Shown here: one piece after another, positions 1-12,844 of the stretch
Position numbering within the stretch: the first letter of the stretch is position 1
Layout of the letters: each line of letters begins with the position of its first letter
Assembly (NCBI GenBank): GCA_949752745.1
Contig: OX457029.1
Coordinates: 45,708,000 to 45,771,999 of the forward strand
Reading direction: 5' to 3'
Length of the DNA stretch: 64,000 bases
Source: Protula sp. h YS-2021
Lineage: Eukaryota > Annelida > Polychaeta > Sabellida > Serpulidae
Notes under the pieces: model-generated
Database searches by the model: none
What the model saw: only the letters and a program-made list of their open reading frames with translations
Told to the model about the DNA's origin: nothing
Program-made: the position numbers and the translations under genes

Positions 1-735
1 GCATTAACTGCTAAAACGATTTTAAAACATGGTAGCGACTTAGCTCCAAGAAGCAGCACGTTACGAGGTGTCCATACACCGCCTCAAATCGCCGTTATAT
101 ATAACGACATGCAAATCAACTGCAATCGCTTCGAGGCACCTCTGTGGCTATTTTGAGCGAGATTCAACGATCCACAAGTCTTTACTGGCGTTTACTAAAG
201 GCCCTCAAAGTACAACGGTAATGATATACAACTTCTGTGTTACGCTTTCTTTAAAAGCAATTAATACGGAAATAACCACAAATCTCCTGAAATAAGTGAC
301 ATTTGTTTGTAAACAGGGAGCATAGTTTATTACATGAAGAAGTAACAATAATGTCTGCAATTATCCACCAAAAAACTTTTGAATTAATATTTCAAAAAGA
401 ATGGAAGAGATTAAAAGTTAAATATATTAAGTGTAGCAAAAAAAAATTTATCTCTAATCCTGCATCAATCAACTATTTTAGTATATATTTTACAGGTAAT
501 CCATAACCCTTTTATGTAGATTTTTGGTCACTTGACTTTGGTCACATGACATTTAAAGACCCGAATGTAAACAAACATTTGGCAGGGTAGAGCGAAAACT
601 AACTTTTCTACACTTTGATGAAGAAATAAAAGATAGACAGCCCATTAAAATTGTGCCTGTTTTACAAAAAAAAATATATGGGCATGAACTTTCTGTATAT
701 ATTTGAATAATTGTGGGAGTATTTCTGGGATTTTT
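1..735. other. Noncoding DNA, no gene recognised
   Basis: A+T-rich sequence with short chance open frames (the longest about 75 codons) and no recognisable protein similarity, splice-flanked exon or RNA gene. Nothing further can be supported. Confidence 0.5.
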
Positions 736-742
736 CTGACTG

Positions 743-771
743 GCGGGGGGGGGGGGGGGGGGGGGGGGGGC
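743..771. repeat. Poly-G tract
   Basis: An uninterrupted run of roughly 27 G lies between TGGC and CGATTGCCCC. Homopolymers of this length are prone to sequencing error and polymerase slippage, so the exact length is unreliable. It could fold as a G-quadruplex. Confidence 0.9.
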
Positions 772-959
772 GATTGCCCCCAGCCAAAAAACTGGGGATC
801 ATTTAAAAGCCTTGTTGGCCATAAAATGAACTTATCATAAGAGACAAATTAAGTCGATTTTGCAACATATTTTCTCCATAAACGATAAACACAATTGATT
901 GCTTAACTAGATTAACAATATCTGATAAACAAGTTAGTATTTGTGAAACACCAGCAGGC

Positions 960-1665
960 CCCAACCGCCCCCAAATTCAAAGGGGTACAAGTATTCAGTG
1001 AACACTAACAGGCCCCAACGCCCCCAAAATTGTAAGGGGTCGTCTATGGTTTTGAACCTGTTGGCCAGTTTAGGCCAAGAAAAATAAATGTCCTACTTCT
1101 GCTCAAAACTTTGAAAAACAATGATACTGGCTGGCGGAAAATCTTTTTTTACCCCCAAAATTTAGCAGATCACGTGACCGAATTTGGCCAAAATGGCCTA
1201 AAGGCACATCTACAAGTCGAGACTTTTCAATTGAGCCCAACATCAAGTCTCTAGGCCTCTGCGTTCTCGAGATATCGCCTGTACAAACACAAGTCGATTT
1301 TTGCGTTTTTTGGCCCATTTGGCCAAGATCACGTGATCGAATTCGGCCAAAATGGCCAAAAGGCACATCTACAACACGAGATCTTTCAAATGAGCCAAAC
1401 ATCAAGTCTCTAGGCCTCTGCGTTCTCGAGATATCGCCTGTACAAACACAAGTCGATTTTTTGCGTTTTTGCCTGTACAAACACAAGTCGATTTTTTGCG
1501 TTTTTGGCCAATTTGGCCAAGATCACGTGATCGAATTTGGCCAAAATGGCCTCTGCGTTCTCGAGATATCGCTTGTACAAAAAAGCGATGACGGACAGAC
1601 AGACGGACGGACAGACAGACACCCCAAGTCTATAGGCCCCCAACCCTGTAGGGTTGGGGCCTAAT
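960..1665 (-). mobile_element. Tandem-repeat mobile element with GGCCCCAACCC palindrome (copy 1)
   Basis: Reverse-strand copy of an element that recurs at 55051-56460. Read on the minus strand it starts with a palindromic GGCCCCAACCC-type hairpin (1637-1662), continues through a GTCTGTCCGTC microsatellite (about 1592-1622), then monomers of about 159 bp carrying the landmark GATATCTCGAGAACGCAG, and ends with a unique segment at 960-1170 that matches 56270-56440. Long open frames on either strand here (for example 127 codons at 1103-1486) are by-products of the repeat. The layout (hairpin, microsatellite, tandem core) resembles non-autonomous Helitron/Helentron-like 'pearl' elements, but that class assignment is inference. 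Confidence 0.65.
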
Positions 1666-2080
1666 AAAGTCAATTCCTTCAGGTTAAGCATTATAGACTG
1701 AAGCAATGGGATATTCTAAATAAAAGAGAAAAGCAACAAGAAGGGCGGGGGAATGGATAATATAACAGACATCTAAAATATACGGTTACAGATTATGAAT
1801 AGTAACCTTAACCCTAATATGTTGTAAAATATAAAATGTGAACTTACGGCCGTGGACGATTTTGCTAGCCATAATGACACTTTTGGCAATGGCTTGGGCA
1901 TTTTTAGTTTCAATATCATTCTTCGCTGCTCCTGGGATAGAGTTCTCATAACTTGAGCAAGTATTCGCCAGTGAATTAGCATGCATACACATTTCACTTC
2001 GTTAGCCTTATATGAGGATTGTACTTGGACTTTCAAAAACTTGGCAAACATGTGAATTATTTCCGTGTCACGTTTCTGTA

Positions 2081-2900
2081 CAGGTCGAGACCTTTCATTT
2101 GAGCCTAACATCAAAGCTCTACGTCTAATGGAACCGAAGATATTGCGTGTACAAGCTTATTTCCATAGAAACCCCAATTATCGCCCATTTGGTCAATTTT
2201 GTCTACTTTCGGGTTGACCAAATCTGACGCAATGTACAAAAAGGCACATATACAGATCGAGCCCTTTCATTTGAACCTAATATCAATGCTTTACGTTCAA
2301 CAGAACCATTGATATAGCGTGTACAAGCTTAATTTCCCAAAAAAACTCCAATTATCGGCTATTTGGTCATTTTGACCACTTCCGGGCGACCAAATCTGAC
2401 CAAATATGCTAAAAGGCACATCTACAGGTCGAGACCTTTCAGTTGAGCCTATTCTCAATGTTCTACGACTCATAGAACCAAAGATATAGCGTGTACAAGC
2501 TTATTTCCCTAAACCCCAATTATCGCCCATTTTGGTCAATTTGACCACTTCCGGATGACACAATCTGACCAGAAGTACCAAAAGGCACATCTACAGGTCT
2601 AGATCTTTCATTTAAGCTAACTAACAATGCTCTACGACCAATAGAACCTTGGGCGAACCTGGCCCATTTACAATGCCGATCTGTGTTTGTTCCCATAGAA
2701 GCTACACACCAGGTTTCATTAAAATCGTTGCAGCAGTTTGTAAGTTATCGTGTTAACAAGCTCTTGATGACAGACACGCGGTCGATCGCATATATTCCCC
2801 ACAGGTTATACCTGTGGGGAATACAAAAAGCGATGACGGACAGACGGACGGACACCCACACCTATCGACTCGAATCCGAAGGGTTGGGGCCTAAAAAAGT
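2081..2900 (-). repeat. Related tandem-repeat element, about 171-bp monomers
   Basis: Four diverged monomers begin near 2081, 2253, 2425 and 2594 (spacing 172, 172 and 169 bp), each with the pattern CAGGTCGAGACCTTTCATTTG followed by a GCGTGTACAAGC box. The array is followed by a GACGGACAGACGGACG microsatellite (about 2836-2852) and a degenerate GGGTTGGGGCC end at 2880-2892. Layout and motifs match the 159-bp family at 960-1665 and 55051-56460, so this looks like a diverged subfamily in the same orientation as copy 1. Confidence 0.6.
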
Positions 2901-2929
2901 ACACAATTCTTTAAACCGTTCATAAAATA

Positions 2930-3580
2930 TCATTGGAGACAGACAAGTTAGGAAAAAATGACCCCATGCAGAAAATCTGGGGCTATTTTCAGAAACTGGG
3001 GGCCATAGGTGCCCAAAGACAAAAAAACTGGGGGTCATTTTCAGAATCTGGGGGCCATGGCCAACATGCACACCCTCCCCCCCCCCCCCACCCCCCTCCA
3101 TAGAAAGATTCTGATTGGGACTGGTATGGGGAATTCGTGCCTCTGAACATATGAAGTTGACCCCCATAAGCGGAACAATGTAAGGCTCCCTAGCACTGAC
3201 AGAGAGGCTTACTATGTTATTTAAGTCAGCGACTCTCTTTCTAAATTAGTCCTAGATGACTCCTGCGGTCTTCCTACGAAAGCAAGAGTCACAGTTCCTA
3301 TAACAGAACATATTATTTGTGTCAATATTGGCAGTCTTGGCGCAGGACTATGGCCGAAGCCGTATTTTGCACTGAGAAAAATTAGATCATGATTTAGAAA
3401 CCTCCATTATCGCCCACAACATCAATAAATATACACTGCAAAAACACTCTTTACCCAGGTTTGTGAATTTCGTAGACACTCCTTGTGTTTTTTTTACGAA
3501 TAGGCCCAGAATGTGCGCCGAAATATCCAAAGCCTCGAAAATTGAGATCAATGCCATTTCTATGCAGGAACTGTGACCTT
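2930..3580. other. Noncoding DNA with short GGGGCCAT repeats
   Basis: 3000-3110 contains two degenerate copies of a CTGGGGGYCATTTTCAGAA-like unit and a C-rich run at 3078-3099. The remainder to 3580 shows no gene, splice-flanked exon or strong repeat. Confidence 0.4.
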
Positions 3581-3586
3581 TTCTGT

Positions 3587-5234
3587 CCTACCAGTAACAT
3601 ACGACCGTCCGCCACTTTTGGGAGGTTTTTCAATGATTACTTTTTGTTTTCGGTGTAATGGACTTTCCCTTTGGAATGTCGAAAGTGTTGTTTTCCGGTA
3701 TGGCGAACTTGCATGAACACTGGCAAAAGACCTACCCAGATAGCAGACAGACGTTGGCCCTATGTAGGATCAACGTCGTTTTTGCCTACGATCTACGTAG
3801 GCCCAATGTATGTTGCCTACGTAGGCCCGACGTAGTTTTGCTCATCAGCCATTCGTAGGCCCGATAAATAGGCCCTACGTTGGCCCAATGTAGTTTGCCT
3901 GTCATGTATCTATATTGCCCAGGCTTGACCTACGTAGGTGGGATGTAACGTTCCTACATAGGCCCGACGTAGTTCATGTTATTAATTAGTCAAATGACTA
4001 TCATTAAATAACAAGTCATCTAGACATTGAAACTGGGACAAAGATCAGTTCCATGTCTACTTCCTTATTTTGATTAGAAAAAACACATCGCGCCTTTTCA
4101 AAATGTAATTTGAACCTACTCAATCTGGTATTTTCACTCAGCATAATTAAAATGGCGGCGTTTCCGGTGAGCGATATCGTGCTCAAAATCTATAATAGGC
4201 TTACAAATGTAGTCCCTCCGTTGGACCGCCCGAGGCCAGCCTACGTAGGGTAAGAATCGTAGGGCCTACATCGGGCCAACGCAGGAAAACCTGCCTACGG
4301 TTCCTACATTGAGCCTCCGGAGCCCTACGTAGGCCCTACGTATGTCTGCTATCTGGGTAGGTTACTGGTAGGAAGATGGAAAGGGTTCACTGGGATTATT
4401 TCTACCAGTAACCTATGTCTTTCGCCAGGGGTCATGCAAGTTCGCCATCCCTGAAAACAACATTTATCCCGAAAATATCATTTTTGTCTCGCCAATTATC
4501 ACCCGAGACGTCGGCTAAATAAAATAACACCCTTTTAAATAAGCCAATTCGCACTTTCGGATTTTTCCGGTGGAGGTGTTGTTTCGACTGAAAATGTTGG
4601 GGGTTAAATTATAAAGAAATGATAAGGGAAAAACATCAAAATTCTAATTTTCTTTCAACATGCACACTTTCAAATTTATAAAGCCATATGATCTTTTAAA
4701 ATCTTTTAAAAACTATATTACATTTTATTCAGTCCCTTTTATTATCAACATGTGAATATGTTTCTGGTAAAATGGAATTTTGTTGATTTTTGCCGTTTTT
4801 TCCTATGATTTCTTTATATCCTTATCCCACCTGAATTCAGCCGAAACGCAAAAACTTTTCGGCAAAAGTCAGAAGTGCGAATTGGCTTATGGTAGGACTA
4901 CCTAAACCAGTTCATGTTCGGCATTTTGGTATACTTTTTCTTTTAATATTAGTTGTTTATGTAGCTATTTAATAAATTAGTTCGCAAAATTCTTGGGTTT
5001 CGGGATGACAGAATAATATGGCGGATTAAAGGTGTCCAAATCTTTTTTGCCCGGAAATATTTAATTTCCCTATAACTCAACACAAACACTACAATTTGCT
5101 TTGTAATTCTCTGAAAACATGTCTAAAATTCTACACTTTCGACATCCTAAAGGGGTACTCCATTACACAGAAAACAAAAAGTAATCGTTGAAAAACCACC
5201 CAAAAGTGACGGACGGTCCTAGGTTACTGGTGGG
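3587..5234. mobile_element. Non-autonomous DNA transposon with long terminal inverted repeats
   Basis: About 100 bp at the left end (3587-3690, starting CCTACCAGTAAC and containing GACCGTCCG) is repeated in inverted orientation at the right end (about 5131-5234, ending GTTACTGGTGGG). Both arms share the block ATTACTTTTTGTTTTC. Further inside, 3690-3735 pairs with about 4405-4470 in inverted orientation (shared core GCAAGTTCGCCAT). No transposase frame lies inside, so this is a MITE-like or deletion derivative of an unknown superfamily. No convincing target-site duplication was found. Confidence 0.6.
3731..4365. mobile_element. Nested palindromic element rich in CCTACGTAGG
   Basis: Inside the larger element, CCTACCCAGATAGCAGACA at about 3730 is matched by its reverse complement at about 4340-4362. 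Between them the sequence is packed with CCTACGTAGG and GGCCCGACGTAG motifs, many themselves palindromic, on both sides of a unique centre (about 3990-4230). This looks like a second foldback/MITE-type element inserted into the first. No coding capacity. Confidence 0.55.
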
Positions 5235-5445
5235 TGTATTTGGCAACCCTTTCCATTCCATACTCCTTATTCTGGGTTACATGAAATTCTTTTCAACAAT
5301 GGAAGATGGACCTTTAAATGTCACGAAGTAGGATCCACTGTTAACATTCGTTCGCCCCACTCTCGTAGATTTCTACTCGAAAATCAGTGGGTAGCCAGAA
5401 TAACCAAACCTTATATTATCGCCCAAATGACATTAAATTTGACTA

Positions 5446-6380
<935 letters not shown>

Positions 6381-6439
6381 AGATGTGGTTGTGCAATAAA
6401 ACTTACACAAATGAGAGAAATAAACAAAGCAGGGTGAAA

Positions 6440-7041
6440 ATGCTTAAGTTCAATCCACCGGATAACTTCAATTTTACAAAACCGCAGATATGGCCGGAGT
6501 GGAGACAGCGCTGGCAGAGATTTCATGTGGCCACGAAGCCGAGAGACGAGGACCAAGCAGGTTGCAAGCTTTATTTATGCCATGGGCCTACAATCGGAGA
6601 CCGTCTTTAACACGTTGCGTTTTGACAACGAAGCAGAGAAGAACAATTATGACACTGTGATACGCAAGTTTGACTCATATTTTGTACGATGCGGTGAACA
6701 AAATCCACGAGAGAGCGAAGTTCCATCAACGAACCCAGGCGCCAGGTGAGAGTGTGGAATGTTTCATAAGAACATTCTACAAGCTAGATGGAACATGCGA
6801 TTTCCCTGCCGCAGTGAAGCAAGGAACCATCAGAGACAGGTTGGTCTTGGGAATCCTTGATAAAGACTGTAGTGAAAAACTGCTACTCAAGGAGGATCTT
6901 AAGCTTGATGAAGCTATTAAAATGTGTCGAAGATCTGAGCTGGTCAAGAAACAGATGGTAAGCATGACGCCAGTTGCTTCAATGGATGTCCTGAGGAGAC
7001 GAGTTAACATAAGCAGGCAGGCTAGAAAAACCATATCATAA
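6440..7041 (+). pseudogene. gag: Gypsy gag remnant
   Basis: An ATG at 6440 opens a Gag-like frame (MLKFNPPDNFNF...WPEWRQRW), which shifts frame near 6530 and again near 6690, then continues as ESVECFIRTFYKL and IRDRLVLGILDKDCSEKLL, the usual Gag core of K02A2.6-type Gypsy elements. Gag forms the virus-like particle. At least two frameshifts disable it. No CCHC zinc knuckle is visible, perhaps lost in the damaged stretch 7040-7120. Confidence 0.7.
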
Positions 7042-7129
7042 ATACAACAATAAACCTGGCAATAACAGTAACTTAACCACTACGAGCGAGCGTACAGAAA
7101 GAAGAAATCTGTTGCAGAAGTTGAAGAAC

Positions 7130-7520
7130 AGGATGAAGCCTCAGACACATTTTTCCTGGGTTCAGTAGAATGTGAAGATACTCATCCATGGAGAACTGAG
7201 TTAGCCATCAACAGTGTCAAGATTTAATTCAAGATTGACACAGGAGCCGACATCAGTTGCATTTCAGAAGACATTCATGAACGAATGAATCCAAGACCGA
7301 CGCTGCGACCATACACATTAGCCCTCACCAGTCCAGGTGGAGAAGTCAAAACGATAGGCAAATTTGCAGCTGAAGTACGCCATCGGGTAAGAGAATACAC
7401 ATTTCCCGTGTGTGTCCTGAAAAGAAGCATGCGAAACTGTCTGCTGAGTAGAAGAGCTGCAAGTTCTATGGAATGTGTGCAACGAGTGGAAGAGGTGTTT
7501 TTGGTGATTTCGGACTCATG
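7130..7520 (+). pseudogene. Gypsy aspartic protease remnant
   Basis: The retropepsin active-site motif is visible as KIDTGADISCIS (about 7231-7266), preceded by a stop that interrupts the frame, and followed by a TSPGGEVKTIGKF segment typical of the protease flap region. It would release Gag and Pol products. The frame continues into the region before reverse transcriptase after a shift near 7470. Confidence 0.65.
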
Positions 7521-8330
7521 AAGTGTGAGCCTCTCAGAATCAAGTTGAAGCCACAGTCAGATACGTACAACTTTGTGGGTCCGAGACGTGTTTCCGAGCC
7601 ATTGCTAAAGCCAGTGAAAGAAGAACTTGACCGAATGGTTGCAAATGATACTATTTCTCCAGTTACGGAGCCTACAGAATGGTGTGCGCTGATTGTTCCA
7701 GGGCTAAATAAAACTGGAAAAGTACGTATTTGTGTTGACTTAAAGAAATTGAATCAATCCGTTCAGCGTGAATGCTTTGTCATGCCAACAGTTGACGAAA
7801 TTGTGTCGAAGTTATCGAGATGTAACGTCTTTACAACACTTAATCGCTCTCAATCGTTCTGGCAGTTGCCACTGCATGAGGATGACCGTCACTTTACAAA
7901 GTTCATAACTTCATTTGGTCGCTATTTTTTAATAGACTGCAATGCAGACTGAACTCTAGCACAGAAATCTTTCAGTGAAAATTGAAACAGCTTGTAGAAG
8001 ATATGGATGGCGTGTTCGTTGACGTTGATAAAATGCTGCTCTACGCGCGAGATTTCAGCACACATAATGATATACTCAATTAGGTGATTGATAGAAATCG
8101 CACGGTGAGTTTAAAACTAAACAAATCCAAATGTAAGTTCAGGATGAAGAAGGTTACATACCAAGTGCAAGTGCTTGCAGAAGAAGGATGAAGGAAGATC
8201 CGATAAAGGAAGAATCCATTTGCATAATCAAGACGCTTGAGAATGTTGGTAAGCTCCAATGCTTTCTTGTGAACTACCTGGGCGGCTAGCACCGATGCTG
8301 GAGCTGCTGAAGCAGGAAAACACTTTCCTG
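7473..8330 (+). pseudogene. pol: Gypsy reverse transcriptase remnant
   Basis: The 7473-7952 frame carries the RT fingers and palm: KEELDRMVANDTISPVTEPT, then KVRICVDLKKLN (region 2), and MPTVDEIVSKL followed by FTTLNRSQSFWQLPL, where the family normally has L-D. The first catalytic Asp of motif A is replaced here by Asn (TLNRS). A frameshift near 7950 follows. The expected catalytic box region lies around 8005-8045 (DGVFVDVDKML), also without an intact Y-x-D-D. The enzyme is therefore dead by several criteria. Confidence 0.8.
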
Positions 8331-8800
8331 TGGTGTCCTAAAAAACAGAGTCCTTCAAAGAACTGAAGGCAATTTTGTCAAACATCGTTTTGGTGTACTG
8401 TTACATGACCAAGCCAACGTTTGTGTCAGCGGATGCTAGTTCCTATGGCGTTGGTGGCTGTTTGAGTCAAAGTTTTGATGGGAAGATAAGACCAATAGCA
8501 TATGCTTCGAGATCACTGACACAAAGTGAGAGGAGATGGGCATAGATCGACAAATAGTGCTTGGCAGTCGTGTGGGCTTGCGAGAAGTTTTCGCATTACC
8601 TTGTGGTCTTCCTGATTTCAATCTTTTTACCGACACAAGCCCCTTGTTCCATTCATCAATACCAAGATCTAGACAAAACTCTAATCAGAATACAACGCCT
8701 TTTGATGAGGTTGATGAGGTTCAACTATGTTTCTGAACACACAGATGGGAAAGACTTGATAGTGGAATATACCTCAGCAGAAACTTAGTTTCACAAGATG
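8330..8800 (+). pseudogene. Gypsy RNase H remnant
   Basis: The stretch at about 8407-8530 reads PTFVSADASSYGVGGCLSQ followed by RPIAYASRSLTQSERRW, the classic Gypsy RNase H start with the catalytic Asp in SADASS and the E in QSERRW. A stop falls where the next residue should be (8542), and the rest is frameshifted (HYLVVFLISIFLPTQ region). Confidence 0.7.
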
Positions 8801-9039
8801 TTGAGGAGACTGAGATAGCTGAACTTGTGAACAAACATGTGAAATCTAATGCGGATGTGTGGCCAGTGCCAGAAACTCAGAAAAATCTTTGTCGAAAGTG
8901 CTATAGATCAGAATGTCACTTTGGTAATTTTCTATACGTTTAATGCCTGGCCGGAGCAAGAGAAAGACGTTCATGAATCAGTACAATCGTACTTAGCAAA
9001 CGGTCGTCATTCAAAGTCATCGACGGAATACTTACGTTC

Positions 9040-9560
9040 CTAGATAGAATAGTTGTGCCACAGAGCATGCGAAAAGATGTCTTGAGGAAACTTCATGGAG
9101 CTCATCCAGGCATTGTCAAATCCAAAGAACTTGCTGCACAGAGAGTGTGGTGGCCAACGATAAACCGAGATATACAGCAAGTGTGCAGTGAGTGCAAGTT
9201 TTGTGAAGAAATCATACCATCAAAGCGCTATGAGAAGCTTATACCTACCACCCTACTGGATTGATGCTGGCAGAAATTGGGGATAGATTTGTTTGAACTG
9301 GATAAGAGTACTATCTAGCGACTGTCGATTACTACAGGTATAATGAAGTATATGCTTATCTGACATGACGAGCAGAATCGTGGGAAGAAGTTGTAATCGC
9401 TATTTTCAAGACATGGTATACCCATGGAAGTGAAGAGTGATGGTGCATGACAGTGTGTGTCCAAAGAATTCATTGATTTTCACAAAAGCATAACTTTGTA
9501 CACAGTGTGAGCAACCCTCATTTTAGCCAAAGTAATGGTGAAAAAGAATCTGCCGTTAAA
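9040..9560 (+). pseudogene. Gypsy integrase remnant
   Basis: 9055-9264 keeps an H2C2 zinc-binding domain: LHGAHPGIVKSKELA...VWWPTINRDI followed by CSECKFCEE, including the two His and two Cys. A stop at 9262 ends the frame. Fragments of the DDE core follow (W..GIDLFEL, then the DYYR.NEVYAYL stretch at about 9320-9365) with several stops. Beyond 9560 no element coding is recognised. Confidence 0.7.
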
Positions 9561-9739
9561 ATCGCAAAAAGAAGCCTGAGACAGAGTGACCTTTTGTCTC
9601 ATTTCCAGATCACTGGGCACCATATAGTTCCAAGTAAAAATAACGAAGTGCTGGCGTAGAGCTAGGTTCCTATCGCTCCACTGGTAAATTGACACACGAG
9701 AGAGACGATGAGGAAATAGCACAGCGTTAAAATTCAAAA

Positions 9740-10700
9740 GGTTGTGTAGTTCCAGGCTACGCCTTTTCTACAGGAGAGATGGTTGGACTGAGGTCACTCG
9801 GGATTAATTGCTATGATCGTTGCTTGGTAGATAATACAATATCTACGCTTATGTAAAATCTGCACAAGATTCACTTTTAGTGAAGCATACACAAAGAGCC
9901 TAGACGTCATGTTTAGCTATTACATTGATAAAGTACAATTATATTTTTTCATAACTGTAAAATATAACATATTTTTTGTTTACTTTTGAACTGTTGATAG
10001 TCGACACTGAGCCGAAAAGTTACAAAACACACAAATTTTCGTGGGTACAGTCCAAAGGTGAAGGATGCATGGGTCATTTATTAACGACGCTTGGCGGTCT
10101 AAAGGTTCCGTAACAGGTGCCCCTGTTACTATGTTTATCGTGTGTTGTCAACCAACCAATCGGCATAGGTGCAGTTCCTGTCATGTGATCGAACTATTCC
10201 AAACTTATCGTGAGTCTTTTATCCGTTTACATTTTGTTAAATATGACATATCAAAACCAAGGTAAATGCATACTTTTTGGCTTTTAATTATCTTGGATAG
10301 TACTTTTACGTATACTGTAAGTTTAATCTTATTTAGTTTTACGCTGGTTTCCGGGTTTGCTGACTTTGGTAATCCTTGCACCTGGTACTTCTGGTTTTGT
10401 CAAATTGGCTTCGGTTCGGTAAGTGCTTCCCGGCCATCAAGGACGTAGTGTAGGTTATTGATAATACAGAGTGAGACGGTTTCTGAGTAGTTTTCAGCCT
10501 TGGCTTCTCTAGGGTTCCCTTCATTGTCAGCAAACAGTTTGCATCTTGTCCACTCTGTAAACATTAAAGTGTCAACTTTCCACTGTCTTTCTTTCCTTTT
10601 GTCAGCATCAGGGCATTGTAAGGTCGTCGAACCTGTAACCGGTACATTACTGCCACACTGTGTGGGGTTGTTGTGGCGCCAATTCGGTTTAGGCATAGAC
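9740..10700. other. Noncoding DNA between the Gypsy remnant and the scrambled repeat zone
   Basis: Any 3' LTR of the Gypsy element would fall here, but no matching 5' partner was found. Chance open frames only. Confidence 0.35.
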
Positions 10701-12720
10701 CACGTGTCACGGTACGAGGGTTATCGGCACAAATGCGATCATGTGATCGAATACGAGGTGATCTCGTGATATCAATATGAGTCGAATCTGTCACGACCAG
10801 TTGCAGTGACAGGTCGCATCATTCACAACCCGTGGCAGTGACGGCTAGATCAGGTGATTGGTGGCTGTTATCACAGGTTGTGTTTGCAACATCAACATGT
10901 GTAAGCATCGATCAAGTGTCACAGTCGACACCGGCACGATCATGTGGTCGAATACGAACCGCTATCGTGATAGCAACAACCTGCTACACGGCAGTGTTGC
11001 GGTTATACACAACTGTCACGACTTGTCAAAAACAGGATATGGTGTAAGCATAGGTCACAAAACAGGTACAGTCATGTGATCGAGTTGCTGCTATAAGCAA
11101 CATTCACCATTTCAGCCTGACTCGACCATATGACTTATGTCTAGAGTAGCGTATCACCCAAATTTAGGTCTTGTTTTGTATGATACGTAACCAAATAGGT
11201 GAAAAAGGGTGACAGTTAGCTCAGTTGGTAAAGCGTGGGGCTACTAATCCCAAGGTCCTGAGCTTGATTCCAGCTCTTAGCGATAAGCAGGTGTGAGGCT
11301 CGCTCCAGTTGCCTAAGTTAAGCGAATGCAGTTGGCTCGATCACCTATCACACGGGTCGTGTATGCTACGAGTCGTCATTGCCACGACCTGTAGCAGTGA
11401 CGATCCAATCATGTAACGAGCTAATACTATTACGACTGTGCTTGCAACGGGTTGCCATTGTCACGACCCGTAAAGATGTCCATTATGTGACAGATCGATC
11501 ATACCATGATTTGTGACTGTCACGTATCCTGTTTGTGACGACTCGTGGCTAGACCACTAGTCGCTGGGACGAGTCAGGGCAATCACGACTTGTCCAAGGG
11601 GCGGTTCGTATCTTTTCAAACCGTGACTGTGACCGGTCGTCACTGTGCTGGGTCGTGTCACTAGCTACAGGGAAAGGTATCGACGCAGTGTCGAGTCGCG
11701 CTTGTCACGTGTTGCTGACAAAACGTCTCGATCCTGTGTTAACAGGCCTGTATCGACTTTGATCTACACCCTCTACTATCGTGATCGTCAAGAGTCCTGT
11801 ACGCAACCCTATCACGCGTCGTGTCGGCAACGGGGTTGCCACTGTCACAACTCGCAAGGGTGACGAGCTAGTCACTTGATAGGTCAATTATGCACGGGTT
11901 GTTGCTGTAACGGGTTGTGTATATGAGGAGTCGTGATTGTGGCCACTCGTGACTATGACGGGTTGTCACTGCAGATGGTCGTACATGTGACGGGGCGGAT
12001 CTGTCACGCTTGCACAGCATCTCAATCGTGTTTTAACGTGGCTGTATCGGCGTTTCATCATTGATTTCAATGTTTTTAAGCAATAGTCAGTGATTGGATC
12101 GTGTTGCATTTTGTTTTAGCAACTCTTACAGCGCAACAGTTGTTATTGCATACGTGCTTAACTTTCTTTCTTTTGTAGAATCAACGTGTGAACGTCGTTG
12201 ATGATACAGCAACTTTTCCTTGCAAAGGTTGCAATCATTGTCTCTTTCTGTGTCAATCTTGCTAGCGGTGTGGTGCAGCGACTTGACACAGTGCCGAGTA
12301 ACGAATTGGCTGGCTACCTGTCGTACGGCTACTGAGTTGTCCACGTGGTTGTCGCAGTGGCAACGTATCTGTAGCGGTACATCTTCTCGACACTCTGTCG
12401 GATCGTTGCATCATTGATGTCTCTGTATCACTATACGAGATTTCCCCTATCTTTGCCCAGGGCATACAGCTTCAGTAGGAGATTCCTGTATCAGTTTTCT
12501 ATTTGAATTACTTGAACTTCTGGTTGTGTTATCGTCACGATCACGTGATCGGGTCTATATCGTGTCCGGACTGCAGCGACGCGTCACACTGACCGGTGTG
12601 ATTATTCATGCGCTGCAGTCACGATTGTTGAGATGTCAATTGCTGCGTCGTCGCTGTGCGGACTCGGATATGCAATGATCAAGGGGTCGGTAGCTATGCG
12701 ATGGCAAATTTACTATGTGA
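10700..12720. repeat. Scrambled low-complexity repeat zone (GTCACGACYCGT family)
   Basis: About 2 kb built from very short degenerate units such as GTCACGACTCGT, CGTGGCAGTGACGG and GATCATGTGATCGA, occurring dozens of times on both strands with irregular spacing. G+C content is clearly higher than in the flanks. The units are partly self-complementary, so local hairpins are expected. Open frames here are by-products. It is not a regular satellite and contains no visible gene. Confidence 0.6.
11213..11290 (+). repeat. tRNA-derived sequence (SINE head or tRNA pseudogene)
   Basis: TTAGCTCAGTTGGTAAAGCG fits an RNA polymerase III A box and D arm. TGGGG-CTACTAA-TCCCA forms an anticodon arm (anticodon ACT), and GAGCT-TGATTCC-AGCTC forms a perfect T arm with a B box. 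The 7-bp acceptor stem does not pair (TGACAGT against TTAGCGA). It is therefore more likely a tRNA-derived SINE head or pseudogene than a working tRNA. Confidence 0.6.
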
Positions 12721-12790
12721 AGTCTTGCCTCTATTTTGCAGTCAGTCGGGCACATGCTGTAAGGCGACTGTCACAACCCGTGATTCTGAC

Positions 12791-12805
12791 ATGTTGTGTG
12801 TGTGT

Positions 12806-12836
<31 letters not shown>
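12791..12836. repeat. (TG)n microsatellite
   Basis: An almost pure GT/TG dinucleotide run of about 45 bp, interrupted once by GGG. Confidence 0.9.
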
Positions 12837-12844
12837 CATATTGA

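Noticed and set aside
1103..1486. 127-codon minus-strand open frame, and 97-124 codon frames at 55048-55953
   Set aside because: They repeat the same wording ([10 protein letters not shown]...) in every monomer of a 159-bp DNA repeat and are open on both strands; compositional by-products, not genes.
1773..2000. Possible minus-strand exon (HANSLANTCSSYENSIPGAA..., ending at a GTAAGT donor near 1846)
   Set aside because: The donor is good and the frame open, but the acceptor side is weak, no protein family was recognised in any frame, and the left part runs into a dispersed repeat.
11213..11290. Functional tRNA-Ser(ACT)
   Set aside because: D, anticodon and T arms fit, but the acceptor stem does not pair and the anticodon is atypical; treated as tRNA-derived repeat.
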